Origin: Dallia pectoralis
Lineage: Eukaryota > Chordata > Actinopteri > Esociformes > Umbridae
Direction: 5' to 3'
Assembly: GCA_029465975.1 (NCBI GenBank)
Contig: CM055759.1
Coordinates: 11,014,744 to 11,078,743, forward strand
Length of the DNA: 64,000 nt
Position 1 is the first letter of the stretch; the number at the start of each line of letters is the position of its first letter. The notes under the pieces were generated by a model, which saw nothing but the letters and a program-made list of their open reading frames with translations, was not told the origin of the DNA and made no database searches. This document shows, in pieces, positions 35,503 through 49,000 of the stretch. Made by a program: the position numbers and the translations under genes.

Positions 35503-36130
35503 GGTGGACACGATTAGGGACGACCAGATGCTGTGTGCAGTGACAGCAGGAGTCATCAGGCAGAAGCGACAAAGCCAAAGACAGTCAGGAAATATCAGGC
35601 CAAGTAGGACAGTTTTTTTATATTGTTACACTTCAATCAATCAATAATGTTTATTTCATAACGCCATTTTTACAACAGCAGTTTTCACAAGGAACTCATA
35701 CTGAAACCTGGATAGAAATCCCAAAGTGCAAGCAACAACAAGAGTTATTGCACAGAGCTAGGAAGAATTCCCTACTAGGGTCAAAACTTAGGAAGACACC
35801 TAGAGCGGAACCATATACCAGAGTACAATCAATTTGTTTGAATGTTCAGATGACAAGCATGTCAATAAATGCATCTGGGCTTTACAGAGAGACTTTAAAC
35901 AGAATCAGTTAAATGATCAGGTGCACAAGGACACTGTCAAACTGGTGTGGTGCGGGCATTGGCAACTTGATCTGCAGCACAACCAGGAAGACAATTTACA
36001 GGGACAGCAACAAGCCATCCATACGAGGCAGTCATGAGGCTAGTGTAAGGGCTCATGTTGTCATACGGTTGAACGGGACAGCAGGATAATTAGAGAGAGC
36101 ATTCATTGGATTCAAAAGCATACATGGGCA
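35503..36130 (+). repeat. Old interspersed repeat upstream of unc13d
   Basis: The words AATTCCCTACTAGGGTCAAA, CTTAGGAAGACACCTAGAG and GGAACCAT, followed by GGGACAGCAACAAGCCATCC, resemble a dispersed repeat that I recall from pike and salmonid genomes. Related words (GACAGCAGGAGTCATCAGGC) occur right after the Harbinger right end, so the transposon may have landed in this repeat. Family name uncertain. Confidence 0.4.
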
Positions 36131-37938
36131 TATGTATCATACTGCATACAACTATAGGGGCTGAACCAGGGGAATCCATCTGAATCCCTGTCTTAAGGTA
36201 ACTCCAACCAGGCCGGAAGCAACTCCTCCCACTTTAAAGGGTTGGTAGGGTCGCCATATTGTTACTTATCATCATAACTCTTTCTGAACAAATTAGATTT
36301 CTTGCCTTTAATGTGGTCTACAAAATAATTTGTCAGGTTAAACACCTATGACGTGTAATGTGTACTTACAGAGATCAGGTATACGGTCTAGGTCCCTTAA
36401 GGTTCCTCATCCATTCACCATGCTTGCCTGCCCTGGTGGTACTTATGAGGAAGTTCAATTAGTGACGAATTGTCACAACAACATAACAACAATGCCTGAG
36501 ACTAGAAAGTATTGCGTACAGAAATAGCATTAGATATCAGAGAGGAAATCTTTATTAGATTAAAAGAACAAACTAGAATAGTGGAGAGGAAACTTACATG
36601 TAGTTAACCCCATAATGTGATGAGTAGGGTATACCTGCCACTAGCCTAGAGGCAGTTATAGTTTTATACCAAATTTGTTCAATAACACGAGCCCTTTTGT
36701 TACATCTTCGTGTTGTATCATCATGCAGTAGGGATACTCATATTTATTGCAATTTGTATATAGGTATGGGTATCTGTAATGTTATTCTAGTCGTAGTCAC
36801 CACAGACTTCCATATGTAAATATTGTTTTGCAACTGGAAAAACAACTAGTAATAAATTACAAACTGACTAGCTGGAAACAGAAAGTGTTGCTTGTATCTT
36901 TTGTATAATCGTTTGTGTCAAATCCACTTATATAAGTGATAACAGAGACGACTACATTTATTGTTCACCGCAGGTTGCAAATGCCTAGCGTTGCCCACTC
37001 CCTCTTCACCAGGGGCATTCCGAGAAGTGTTGCATTGTGCTCTAGTGTGGAGGAGATGAGCCCTCAAACAGTCAAGCTAAACGCATTATTGTTTCATAGT
37101 ACACAACAACATAACAGGATTAGTTCTGCTAAGCTTTCCGTGCCCCAATGCTAAGCGACCGTATCAATAGTGTACACTTGATTGGCTTTGCTTAATCGGC
37201 AGATAGCATTGACATGTGTTTGTAGCTGTGTGGACCAACGCAGACCCCTTAGCGTTGCTCACTCAATTTTGATGAAGTTTGTGGTGATTTGATGATAAGT
37301 GTTGTTGCAACAGAACCAGATAAAATGAGATTACAGAACACTGTGCAGAGGGAAACAGACCGTAGTATCAAAAGAGCTGTGTGTGTGTGAACGAGAGAAA
37401 GAGACAGGGGGGGTGTATGCTTAGGTTTGGGATAAAACATGACAATTTGGTTAAGTGTTAGAGTTATGGTTAGGAGTATGGTTCTGAATTAGAGGCGGTT
37501 AGATGTGCATATCTGTCTCTCTGTATGATTGAGTGTTTGTCATTTGTTTCTTTGTCTTTGTCCGTGTATGTGAGACAGATTAAGGGTTTGTCTGTGTCCG
37601 TGTATGTGAGACAGATTAAGGGTTTGTCTGTGTCCGTGTATGTGAGACAGATTAAGGGTTTGTGTGTGTCCGTGTATGTGAGACAGATTAAGGGTTTGTC
37701 TGTGTCCGTGTATGTGAGACAGATTAAGGGTTTGTCTGTGTCCGTGTATGTGAGACAGATGAAGAAACGGTTGCAAGTCACAGCAACTACATTCAACAGG
37801 AAATTCTGACTTCCTGTTGCTAAGCAATAATTTGGCCAGGCCCTACGCAACTTTATTGCATTTTGTCTCATTGCTTACCATTCACTAGAAAGCTTCGACA
37901 ACACAGCCTCGCCAGAAGGCCGAATAAGCACCATCACC
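36131..37938. other. Upstream region of unc13d with a 36-bp tandem repeat
   Basis: No exon was recognised before the start codon proposed at 37939. At 37545-37765 six tandem units of about 36 bp (GTCCGTGTATGTGAGACAG then ATTAAGGGTTTGTCT) form an array open on both strands. The rest is AT-rich with no clear promoter element. Confidence 0.6.
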
Positions 37939-40900
37939 ATGATGCCAAGCCAAGATGGGTTCTCAACAACGGGAGACAACCTTCTACAACCTCCCGATAA
38001 GGCAAGTAACAAACTTTGAATAGAAAACAAGTTCACTTGAAAGTGTTCCTGTGTAATGAGCGATGAGTACATTCAAATCTAATAAAATTCTCTCAAAGCA
38101 CCTTTATTGTTTTAGAAAAATTTATTGAGGATTAAATAGCTGGTTTTGACTGTTTTGCCATCATCGGGCACCTGTTTGTGTGTTTCATGTTCAATTCCCC
38201 TTAGATTATAGTTTGGTGCTTGGTCCTCAACTATAGATGCCGTAGTTGCTGTAATTTGGTTTGCAAAACATTATTTTCACTACAAGTAAAATATGTAACG
38301 CTATGTTTTATGGGATTTTAACTAATCTCGGTTTAATGAGTTTTGGAAGATTGAGACTTCCATTGTTGTTGAAGCATTAGGCCTGCATGCTGTATGTTTA
38401 TTTGACATTTTTTAACTCAGAGTTTTTGTTTGACATCAGATGATGTTGATGATTAATATTTGTGGTATTTTTAGATTAGATGTGAATCATACTTCAGTAC
38501 TAATAAGGGTTTCTGGTTGAGATCAGATGATGATGATTTGGAGAGTGCTTTTATATAATTTTAATACATCCATAGTTTTTAACATACTGTATGTGTGTGT
38601 TCATGCCTGTGTATGGGTGTGTTCATGTTTTACGTCAACCCTTGTCTGTATAAGTTGATCCCCTCTCTATCCTATGTTGGAATACTGAAACTGGACTTCA
38701 GATTTCTTATTTTATTAATCTGATCTTGTTGAGGAACACATTTTCCTGAAGAGCAGGAAATTCTGACATGCAGCGCAATCTAGGTTAAAAAAAACTTTTA
38801 AGTTAACAAAAAAAAAGGTCAGCCCTAATATCCCCTAATAAAGCTTTTCATACCAACCAGAAATATATATTAATTTTAAATAAAATGTCCCGTTTGTGGA
38901 TGATCTGGCTCAAACGTGAACACAGCATGTGAGCGTAATATCCATACTGTACTAAATGAGGAAGTAACTGTCATCATCTCCACTCGTCTGACTAGTGTCA
39001 TGGGCAATATACACAGAATAATAGTCCCCATAGTTTGCCCCACTATTGCATAACTGATATAGCAGGAATGTTTGGCCTATCTTTAGCATCTATTTCTATA
39101 ATAGGTATATTACCAGGGAGCTTCTGACTGGGGGTTAATCTAATTTGATTACTTTTCACATGGCTTCCATACAGATAGATGGCTCAACCAGGACCCGACA
39201 GAGACAGGTAGAGTAAGGAGAATGTCTCCACTTCAAATGTATTTCTGGAACACACGCGTCTAATGTATGAATGCCACTTTGTTATACATGCTTCCCATAT
39301 GACGGTGATTGTATAACAGCATTATGTGTTATCCTGCCAATCCAGAGCTCCCCTGCCCGGAAACTGGGAATGACCAGGAAACAGAAGGACAGGAGGGTAG
39401 GTCCAGCCAGTGTTGTTGAACAGCATATGCTAACGGCTATTGCCAATTTAATACTATAATTAACTATCATTTGACAATGACATCAGTGCCAGGCTCCCAG
39501 TAGATAACAATACATCTATTAACAGGACTTTAAAGACGATGAGAACCCAGATGCGAAAGAAAAAAGGCACAAAGCGCAAGAGGTATCTTTATGGCTTTTA
39601 TGGCAAATGGGCATTTTTTCAAACGTTTTTTTCTTGCAACAGTGAACATTGTTATTTCAATGTCCTGTCAGAGTCTCCATTTAAGCTTGACCATTTCATT
39701 CATCCGTCCTCTCATCCCAGCTGAAGCCCCTGTATAAAGAACTGCTGTACACCATCACCCACAAACTGGGGAAGCCTTCATCACCGGAGGTCTTCACTGA
39801 CAACCAGCTCTTTCAATACATCAGAGAGGTATCAATACGATCCTCTCAACTAACTGGACACATCCACTCTCCGCACACTTCGTCACAGCCTGAATCCTGT
39901 GCTCTGATTGTGTCATTGTCTTGTTGCTATAAAACCACCCCCCTCTACCTCCAGGCTTTCTGTATGACAGACGATGAACATCAGAATCTGACAGAGAAGG
40001 TCCAAACCACAGAGGTAAGGCGGTTTGAAGTATTTCAATCCAGCAGTATCCACATTTACTATCAAGTGTCGAAGTGGGTTCTCTCAGATGCAAGGGCGGC
40101 TGTTTTTCTCAGTTCATGAGTGTCGAGTCCTCTCCACAGCCTCCAGTCTACTGTTTAATGGCAACTGTAAAGGAAGCAAAGGGCATCCTGGGAAAAGATA
40201 TAAGTGGTAAATTGTCCTTAATTTAGATCTGTCAACCATCAAATTCACGTAAACAAAGTATGTGTAGATGGCAAAGAGGTATCTAAGAAACTCAGATGTA
40301 TAACTTGTGTGGTTTGCTTTGTTTTATGTTGTTCCCAGGTTTCAGTGACCCGTACTGCCTGTTGACCATTCTAGTGGTTGAAAAGGAAAGCAGGCATCAG
40401 GGGGGCAAACCAAAACCCAGTAAAGCTGTGGTAAAAGATGCTGTCTCCGACGAGGTGGTCTACACAACAGACACAAAGAAACAGACCCTGAACCCCATCT
40501 GGAACCAGAGCTTTGTGATGTGAGTGGGAGAACATGTACTTAAGGTTATAACCCATACATAGAATCAGAATCAGCTTTTATTGACAGGTAGGTTTACACA
40601 TATGCTTCGAAATGTTGGTGCATAACAGTGCAGAGGTACAAATAAAAAATAAACCATATAAATAACAATACATGCAGCATAGAAATAGATTAAAAGTGCC
40701 CACCAGGAATTTAAAGCAATGAGCAATCCGCAAGTCAGTAGTCCAGAGTGGTACATTAATGTAACACATTAAGTTGGGGTCAGTCTCTGTGTGTGTGTGT
40801 GGGGGGGTGGGGTCACTGGGCGTGAGGTTGTGGTCCTGATGAACCGTAGAGGAGATTGTTTGGAACCGTTTGTGTCCAGGATGGGAGGGGTCAGCCACAA

Positions 40901-43900
40901 TCTTTCCTGCACACTTGAGTGTCCTGATTGCCTACAAGTCCTCGAGGGATGGCAGATTGCAGCCAATCACCTTGTCAGCAGATCCTAATGACACGCTGCA
41001 GCCTGCCCTTGTCCTTCGCTGAGGCTGCAGTGAACCAGATGGTGATGGAAGAGGAGAGGATGGACTCAATGATGGCTGTGTAGATGTGCACCATCATTGT
41101 CTTTAACAGATTAAACTTGATCAGCTGCCACAGGAAGTACATCCTCTGCTGTGCTTCTTTTGGTGATGGTGTTTTGCTCCCACTTAAGGTCCCGGGTGAT
41201 GATGATGATGATGATGCCCAGGAAGTGAAAGTGAAATGGTGACAGCAGAGTCACACAGGGTTATGGGGGTGGGGGGTGGGTGGGTAGGTTCTTCCTAAAA
41301 TCCACAACCATCTCCACAGTCTTTAGAGCGTTAAGCTCCAGATTGTTCTGGCTGCACCAATACACCAGATGGTCAATCTCCCCCCGGTTGGCGGTCTCAT
41401 CCACATCAGAGATGAGCCCAATAGAACATAAACATAAACCTAGTTACGATAGAACATAACCATGAGTTTACTTTACACACAGTGCATTCATAGCCATGCG
41501 TCAGATCAGTGAGTGTTGCCTTGAACATTAGGATAGACTAAACTGAAGCATTTGATGTTTTTTATTGAGGGACTAAACATCTCTCTTCTCCTGGGCTTGT
41601 AGGAAGTTTGAAGACACCTCGAGGTCCAGCTTCCACCTTGAGATGTGGTGAGTCATCAGATACAGATTTTTTTAAACTTTCTTTTGATTTATTTACGTTC
41701 AGTATATATGTTTCCATAATCACTTGTGATCTATCTCATCTACAGGGACAAAGATGAGGAGGTGTCTCTGGCACAGAAGCTAGAGGAGATCAGAACCAAC
41801 TTTCAAGGACTAAGGAGGTAGCTATAACAGTCTCACACACAGTGCCCTCTGTAAGGCTTTTATAGACTCTATACTTCACATATGTGCATTTCAAATCTTA
41901 CAGTTACTATAAGGTACATTATAGATCCTCAGATCCTCATTATATTTGGGGCTTTTGCATTTGTAAATTGTTGTATATGTATATGCATTTCAATTTCAGG
42001 GAATATCAAAGGATTTGTGTTTTTACCCAACCCTGAGGTGCAGGAGGCAGCCCTAATCAGTTACCTGATTTGACTTCCACGTCAACAGCGCCCGGGAAGC
42101 ATTTTAGGGTTAACTGTCTTGCTCAAGGACAGAACTACTAAGGTTTTCTCACCTTGATGTTGGGGGGGATTAGAACCAGGGACCTTCCAGACCCAAGCCC
42201 GCTTCCCGCACCATTAGGCCACCATGAGGACCAAACACGTGTCACTGATGGTCAATGCCATTATATGTCTGGAAAAACACATTGTCAAAAAGGAAAAGGA
42301 AAGCCTTGGTGAGCTTAGCAATCGCGAATGGTCTGGTTGGCCAAGGAGGACCTCTACAAAGGCTGATCGAAGAACACTTACAACAACGAAGACAAAAACT
42401 GAAAGCCTGGGAATACTCTGGCCATACTGGTCGTAGGCGTGGATGTTTCAGGCCCCACCATGCATACAGAGACTACACTGGAAGGCGCAAACCACTAGTT
42501 AACATTGAAAACAGAACCTGCAGAGTTCTGGGAAAACTTGCATTGTGGACAGATGTGATGAAAATGAACATACGTGTCATGGTGATGGAAAGAGGAAACT
42601 GCAGCGCATCATTTTTGAAATATGCCTCAAACTCATTGGACCGCACTTCCTCATATAGCAGTAAAAGAAATAATTTGCTGTAGAAAAAATTAGATTTACA
42701 AAGGCAATTTAGATGACAGTTCAGACATTTACCTAGCTGAAGATATTTTCTAAATACTCACTATACTGTCAACATATAATTATGGCTAAGTTTCCCAAAT
42801 ACCTGTTTTGTCAGCTTGTAATGAATACAGAGGGCTTTCTGGCATGACACGTGGGGCTTATGCCGATGTTTTAGTAGCTTGTCAATGCTCTAAAGACAGC
42901 AGAGATGAGAGTGGACTTTACGAGAAGCCCAGCTGACCTTTGACCCATTGTCCTGAGGGGCACCCCAGTCAACACAGTGAACATCATCTCTCTCACTAAG
43001 AAAGCACAACAAACTCTGTACTGCCTGTGGCAGCTCAAAGAGTACAAACTGCCAATGTCCATGATGATTAATGCCTGCACAGCCATCACTGAGTCTGTCC
43101 TGACTTCCTCCATCACCGCCTGGTATCCAGTCTCTGCAGCCCCAAGGATAATAATAGACTACAACGCATCATCTGCTCTGCGGTGCCGAACATTGGATGT
43201 AAGCTGCCATACCTCAAAGAACTGTTCAAAGCCAGGTCACTGAGGCGGGCAGTAAACCAAAACCTCAAGACAGGAGTCTAGGAATATTCCTTAAGCACTA
43301 GACTAGCCTTTGAGTGCCCCAAATCTCAGCTTGTTACCTGTATAAAATACACCTGTCCACAGAAGCAATCAATCCAAACTCTCCACCATGGCCAATAATG
43401 CTATCCAAGGATGTCAAGGACAAGATTGTAGACCTACACAAGGCTGGAATGGGATACAAGAAGCTTGGTAAGAAGGTGACAACAGTTGGTGCTAATGTTT
43501 GCAAGTGGAAGAGAAACAAAATAACTGTCAATCTCCCTCTGTCTGGGGCTCTATGCAAGATCTCACCTCATGGAGTTTCAATGACCATGAGAACGGTGAC
43601 GAATCTGCCCAGAACTACACGGGAAGATCTTGTCAATGATCTCAAGGCAGCTGGTACCATAGTCAACAATTGGTAACACACCACGCCGTGAAAAACTGAA
43701 ATCCTGCCAAACGCACATATACAAGACCGTCTTATGTCTGCCAATGAACATCTGAATGATTCAGAGAAGAACTGGGTGAAAGCTATTTGGCATCAACTAA
43801 AATCGCTGTGTTTGGAGGGGGAAGAATGCAGTCTATGGCCCCAAGAACACCATCGCCACCGTCAAACATGAAGGTAAAAACATTCTGGTTTTCTGCTGAG

Positions 43901-45988
43901 GGGACCATCACCGCATCAAAGGGACAATGGATCGGGCCATGTACCATCAAATATTGGGTGAGAACCTTCTTCCTTCAGCCAGAAAATGGGTCGTGGGTGT
44001 GTATTCCAACATGACAATGACCCAAAACACACGGCCCAGGCAACATAGGAGTGGCTCAAAAAGAAGCATCTTAAGGTCCTGGAGTAACCTAGTCAGTCTC
44101 AAGACCTTTATCTTATAGAAAATCTGTGGAGGGAGCTGAGGTTTGGAGTTGCGAAAAATCAGCCTGGAAAAATTAATGACTAGGAGAGGATCTGGACCAA
44201 ATCCCTCCTGGATGTGTGCAAACCTGGTGGCCAACTACACGAAATGTTGGACCTCTGTGATTGCCAACAAGGGTCTTGCCACTAAGTACTAAATCATGTT
44301 TTGAAAAGGGGTCAAATACACTGAGTAAAATGCCTAACAATTTATAACTTATTTGAAATGCATAAATGTGTTCTGGATTTCTCACTGTTCAAACAAACTT
44401 ACCATTAAAATTATAGACTGATGTCTTCATCAGTGGGCAAACGTACAAAATCTGCAGGGGATCAAATACTTTCCTTCTTCACTGTACAACTAGATATTGC
44501 GCTTTTGCACAATTTGAAACTAGAACCTGGACATTGCTCCTTTGCACTATTCAGATACGTATAACACATCCTATATTTACTTTACATATTCCAACTAGAC
44601 ATGGTCTTTCTTGTCGGACTGTTGGTGTTGTGTGTTTTGCTCTGTTCGTGTACGTTTTAAAATGTGTGTCCTAAATGCTGCATCTATGGATCAGAACAAA
44701 CTCCTATATGCTCCTTTACAGCATTTCAGTAACCATAAACTTCACCTCCCACAATGCATGTCGATTTTGTGTGACAAGTTTGATGGGGTGAACCTGATCA
44801 ATTAAAGGGATTCATGTTACAATAACACAGAGCATTATGTATTCACTATGTACAATATATGTACACTTGAATAAATAATCCTCATGTTTCTGTTCCCACT
44901 CAGGATGATCAAGGACGCTAAGAAAGAGAAGGGCCAGGATGATTTCTTGGGAAGTATCGTGCTAAAACTTAAGGTACAGCAAATGTTATACACAAGCACA
45001 TATATCATGATGAGTGTGGGTGGGGCTGTGGGGAGGGGTGCTCATTTCCTACATGCAGATCTTTGTTGATAAGCAGCTGAAATATCAGACCTTCTTATAA
45101 CATCCAGCCTTGATGGTTAGTTCAACAATAGGGATCCTGGGACTTTTTCACAGGCTGACAGTATGTGACCATCAAACAACAGGTCTATATGATTCAAAAG
45201 GAAAGCAGTGGGTCAGCGGTCACGTGACGTCCTGGCTGTGTGAGGAGATATCTGTTTCTATAGATGTCTAGTCATCTGTGCCCGAAACTGTTGTAATATC
45301 TTGTGTAACGAGTGGTATTTGTGGATGTGTGTGTTCGTGTCTGAAGGATCTACACTGTACAGAGGATAGTTGGTATATTTTGGAGCCGAGGACGGAGACT
45401 TATCCAGATCGAGGCCACTGTCATCTGCAGCTGAAATTTATCCATAAAGAGGTGGGCTCAAGTTGGTCTCTACAACCCTGCAGTAGCAAAAATAATGTTA
45501 ATAAAGCAGAAGTGGTCAACATAATAGACACATTTAACCAAAACACACCAAAAAGCAGGGTGATTATTTTCTCTGAGACACTGTGACAGTGAATTTGCAT
45601 CACAGTGAGGCATATTTGACGAGCTACAATATGATTTTTAGATGTACAGTTATAGGACAACAGAATCAAACTGTGTCTTCAATAAAATAAACCCATTTCA
45701 GACTGTTCATAATTTAACACACAAAATATGATTTCATTGTTTTCATTCATGAAAAGAATTATACAGAATGATCTCCAAAATGAGCCCAACCAAAACTGTC
45801 AGTTGTGAACTGTTTCTTGTGTTTGTCTGGGACAGAGAGACGGGACCTTAAGTGCTGGACGCAGTGCTTATGTCAACTACTGTGGGATGCTACAGCAGTT
45901 TGTCCAGTCTCACATCTCCAAGCAGCAGGTAATAAAGGGATGAGTTTGACAGTTGTACATCAAATGGTTAATCCATCATGTTGATGAA

Positions 45989-46028
<40 letters not shown>

Positions 46029-49000
46029 CAACTCAGGGTAGTGGGCCGTGGAAGGGGGACCTGTGTGGGGAGGGACAGACGCTGTTGGAACTCTACGCCA
46101 CTCAGAATGACCTCTCACCTTTCCTGCAGGACCTTGCGTAAGTTGGCTTCCAAACTTCAAGGACTACCAGAAATGTAGACAACCACAAACTCAAAGACAA
46201 CCACACACTCATAGACAACCACACACTCATAGACTACCACCAACACATATATTACCAAACACTCATAGACTACCATAAACGTGTAGACTGCCAAACATTC
46301 ATAGACTTCCAAACACTCATAGACTACCACAAACTCATAGACTACCACAAACGCATTGACGAAGACAAACTCATAGTCTACCACAAACTCATAGTCTACC
46401 ACAAATTATAGACTTCCACAGACTCATAGTCTACCACAAAATCATAGACTACCAAAAACTCATAGACTAACAGACTCTCAAAAACTCACGAGCACATCAA
46501 TCAAACTCCTTTTGTCCACACTTCCTGCCTCCCTATGGAAGCGCAGCAGATGAGAACACCAGAGGCCTCTGGCTTTTTCACCCAATTGTTTTAGATGAAT
46601 TGATTTGAAATGAGGACAAGAAATGTGTGCAATGGAAATCTTTCCACCATGTTTCATAGGAAGTGGGTGGCCTACAGTAAACTGTACCAGAGTTTAGAGG
46701 TCCACTCCTCAGTACTGCTCCAGCAGCTGACCAGTATAGAGTACCACTGGCACCAACAGGAGTTGCCCTACCAACAGGTAACACAGTCTTTGGTTATCGA
46801 TTGCATATTGTATTCTGAATTAACTGCACAGTTTCATTATAACTAATGACATAAAAATCGGCACGTTCAGAAACAGGAGCTAGGCGACTCTCTCCATGGT
46901 TTCCTGCAGTACGGACTGTGTCTCGTGGCCAAATACAGAGACATCTTTCCCCCAACGCAAGATGCCACCGGGCGCCTGCACACACTGCTTAGGTACCCTG
47001 CGTGTGTGTGTGTGTGAATATGTATCTGTGTGGGTGTGCGTTTTGTGTCATATTGTGTGTTTAACAAAGATCTCTAAACAGCATGCATGTTGTTTTATTG
47101 CAGGATCCTGTGTCAGATCTGTAAGACTCGGGCGTTCCAGAAGCTGAACCCAGCACAGTTTGACCTACATCACGAAGTCAACGAGGCTGTACATGTGAGC
47201 ACAGATAGACCGCCGTGATACTGTATTGACTGTTAAAAGATCCTTAAAGCAATCAGGGAGCTCATAGATGATTGTGTTCGTTGGCTTTAGACTGGTACGC
47301 AGGAGTGGTTCACCATCAAGAAGGGACTACATCAGCCTATGACCAAGGTAACGATGAAGGATCGATGGGAAAATAGGCTACTCACTCTACATGCGTTGTA
47401 TCACTTTCAATGTCTCTGACTGTCTCGCCTCACACTTCCTCCTTCCAGGACCTGACAGATACTGTGGGCGCCCTCTCCAGGCTCATAGGCGAGGTGCAGG
47501 AGGACATCAAGCATAACAAAGACAGTTGGAACAGAGTGTTTGTGAGGTACAAGACATAAAACATTAATATGAAGTGAGGGTAAGATATATCTCTGTGGAA
47601 CGCCAACAAGCTGATTGTTAATCACATGAATGGACTTGGATTCCTTGTTTTTCTCCTTTTCTTAGTGCTGTACAGGTGGATGTGTTCACTATAGTTTACC
47701 AAAAGCTGGACTCCCTGGTGAGTTATTGGATAAGATAGCTTCCTGTCTCTTGACATCTCTCTCTCTTTCCCTTTGCCCCTCTCTAGTCTAGAGCATAACT
47801 CACAGCTTTTCACTTCTCTCTCCCATAGCTGGCAGAGGAGGTGAGGCACACCCTAAGCCTAGTGGAAGGGGAGATGGACCAGAGTTTAGCCAATAGCCTG
47901 TTCCCTCTCTACCTGAGTCTCCAGGCCATCCACAAAGACAAGGCCTTCCTACAGAAAAGGTCAGATGCCACATCATTACACCCCACTAGATATAGACGAT
48001 GGTGTAAATGACTACACCCTATCACAGTACTATACTGCTGTACATGCTAGATATATTTGTGTTGTTGCAGAGGGAAGCCGTTGGAGCTGACTAACTTCCA
48101 TGAGGGTTTCCGTGAGGCACTTCCATACTGGTTGAACAAGGCCTTCAGCACCACCCAGGACAGGGTAGAGAGAGCTGTACAACTGGACCAGGTGACACAC
48201 CAGTAGAACGCAAATAGAACAGAGATTTCAACCCACAGAATATGTTGTAGTAAAATGTATATTTGCACCTGTTAATGCATGTTTTAATTCCAATTATGAC
48301 TATAAATTTGCGCTGTGGAAATATTTTATATAGAAAAAAGTCTGTGAATACAAATGAGGGTTCAGATGGACCAGAGGTTAAGTGAACTTAGTGGTCCTCA
48401 AAACGGAAAAAGTCGGTCACCGCTAGAACAGAAAAAATACCTGGTAAAATATTCCCTGCACACTTTAGTGCCAGCTGAGACACTGCACCATCTCCATCTC
48501 CTTCGTCACCCCACTATGTCACCCACTATGTCACTGCACTATATCACACCACTATGTCACCCCAGCTCCAGCCACTGCAGTCTGGGGCGGTGCCAATCAA
48601 ACACAGCTCCTCAGCGGTAGACCTGGTGGCCTGCGTCCAGCCCATCTGCCAGCTGTGGGAGCAGCTCTCCTGGCCAGACCCTGAGGAGGCCTTCATGCTC
48701 ATGGTCAAAATCACTGAGGTACACGAGAAACATAACTGATGAAGCACACACACATATGATAACATAGAATACGATAACATAGAATATGCTCTGTCCAGCG
48801 TTAACGTAAAAAACACATTAGTCATCGTTGGCACAAGCGTGTCAGCTAATGTGTGTGTTTGTGTTCAGGACGTGTGTAAAATTGTGGTGAACTACTGTCG
48901 TATCCTGAAGAAGCGGGTCAGAGAGCTGTCAGAGAACTCAGACCACGGCAGTGCCGTCAACATGGTGTGCAAACGGATAAGAACCGCCTGCTTTAATTCT

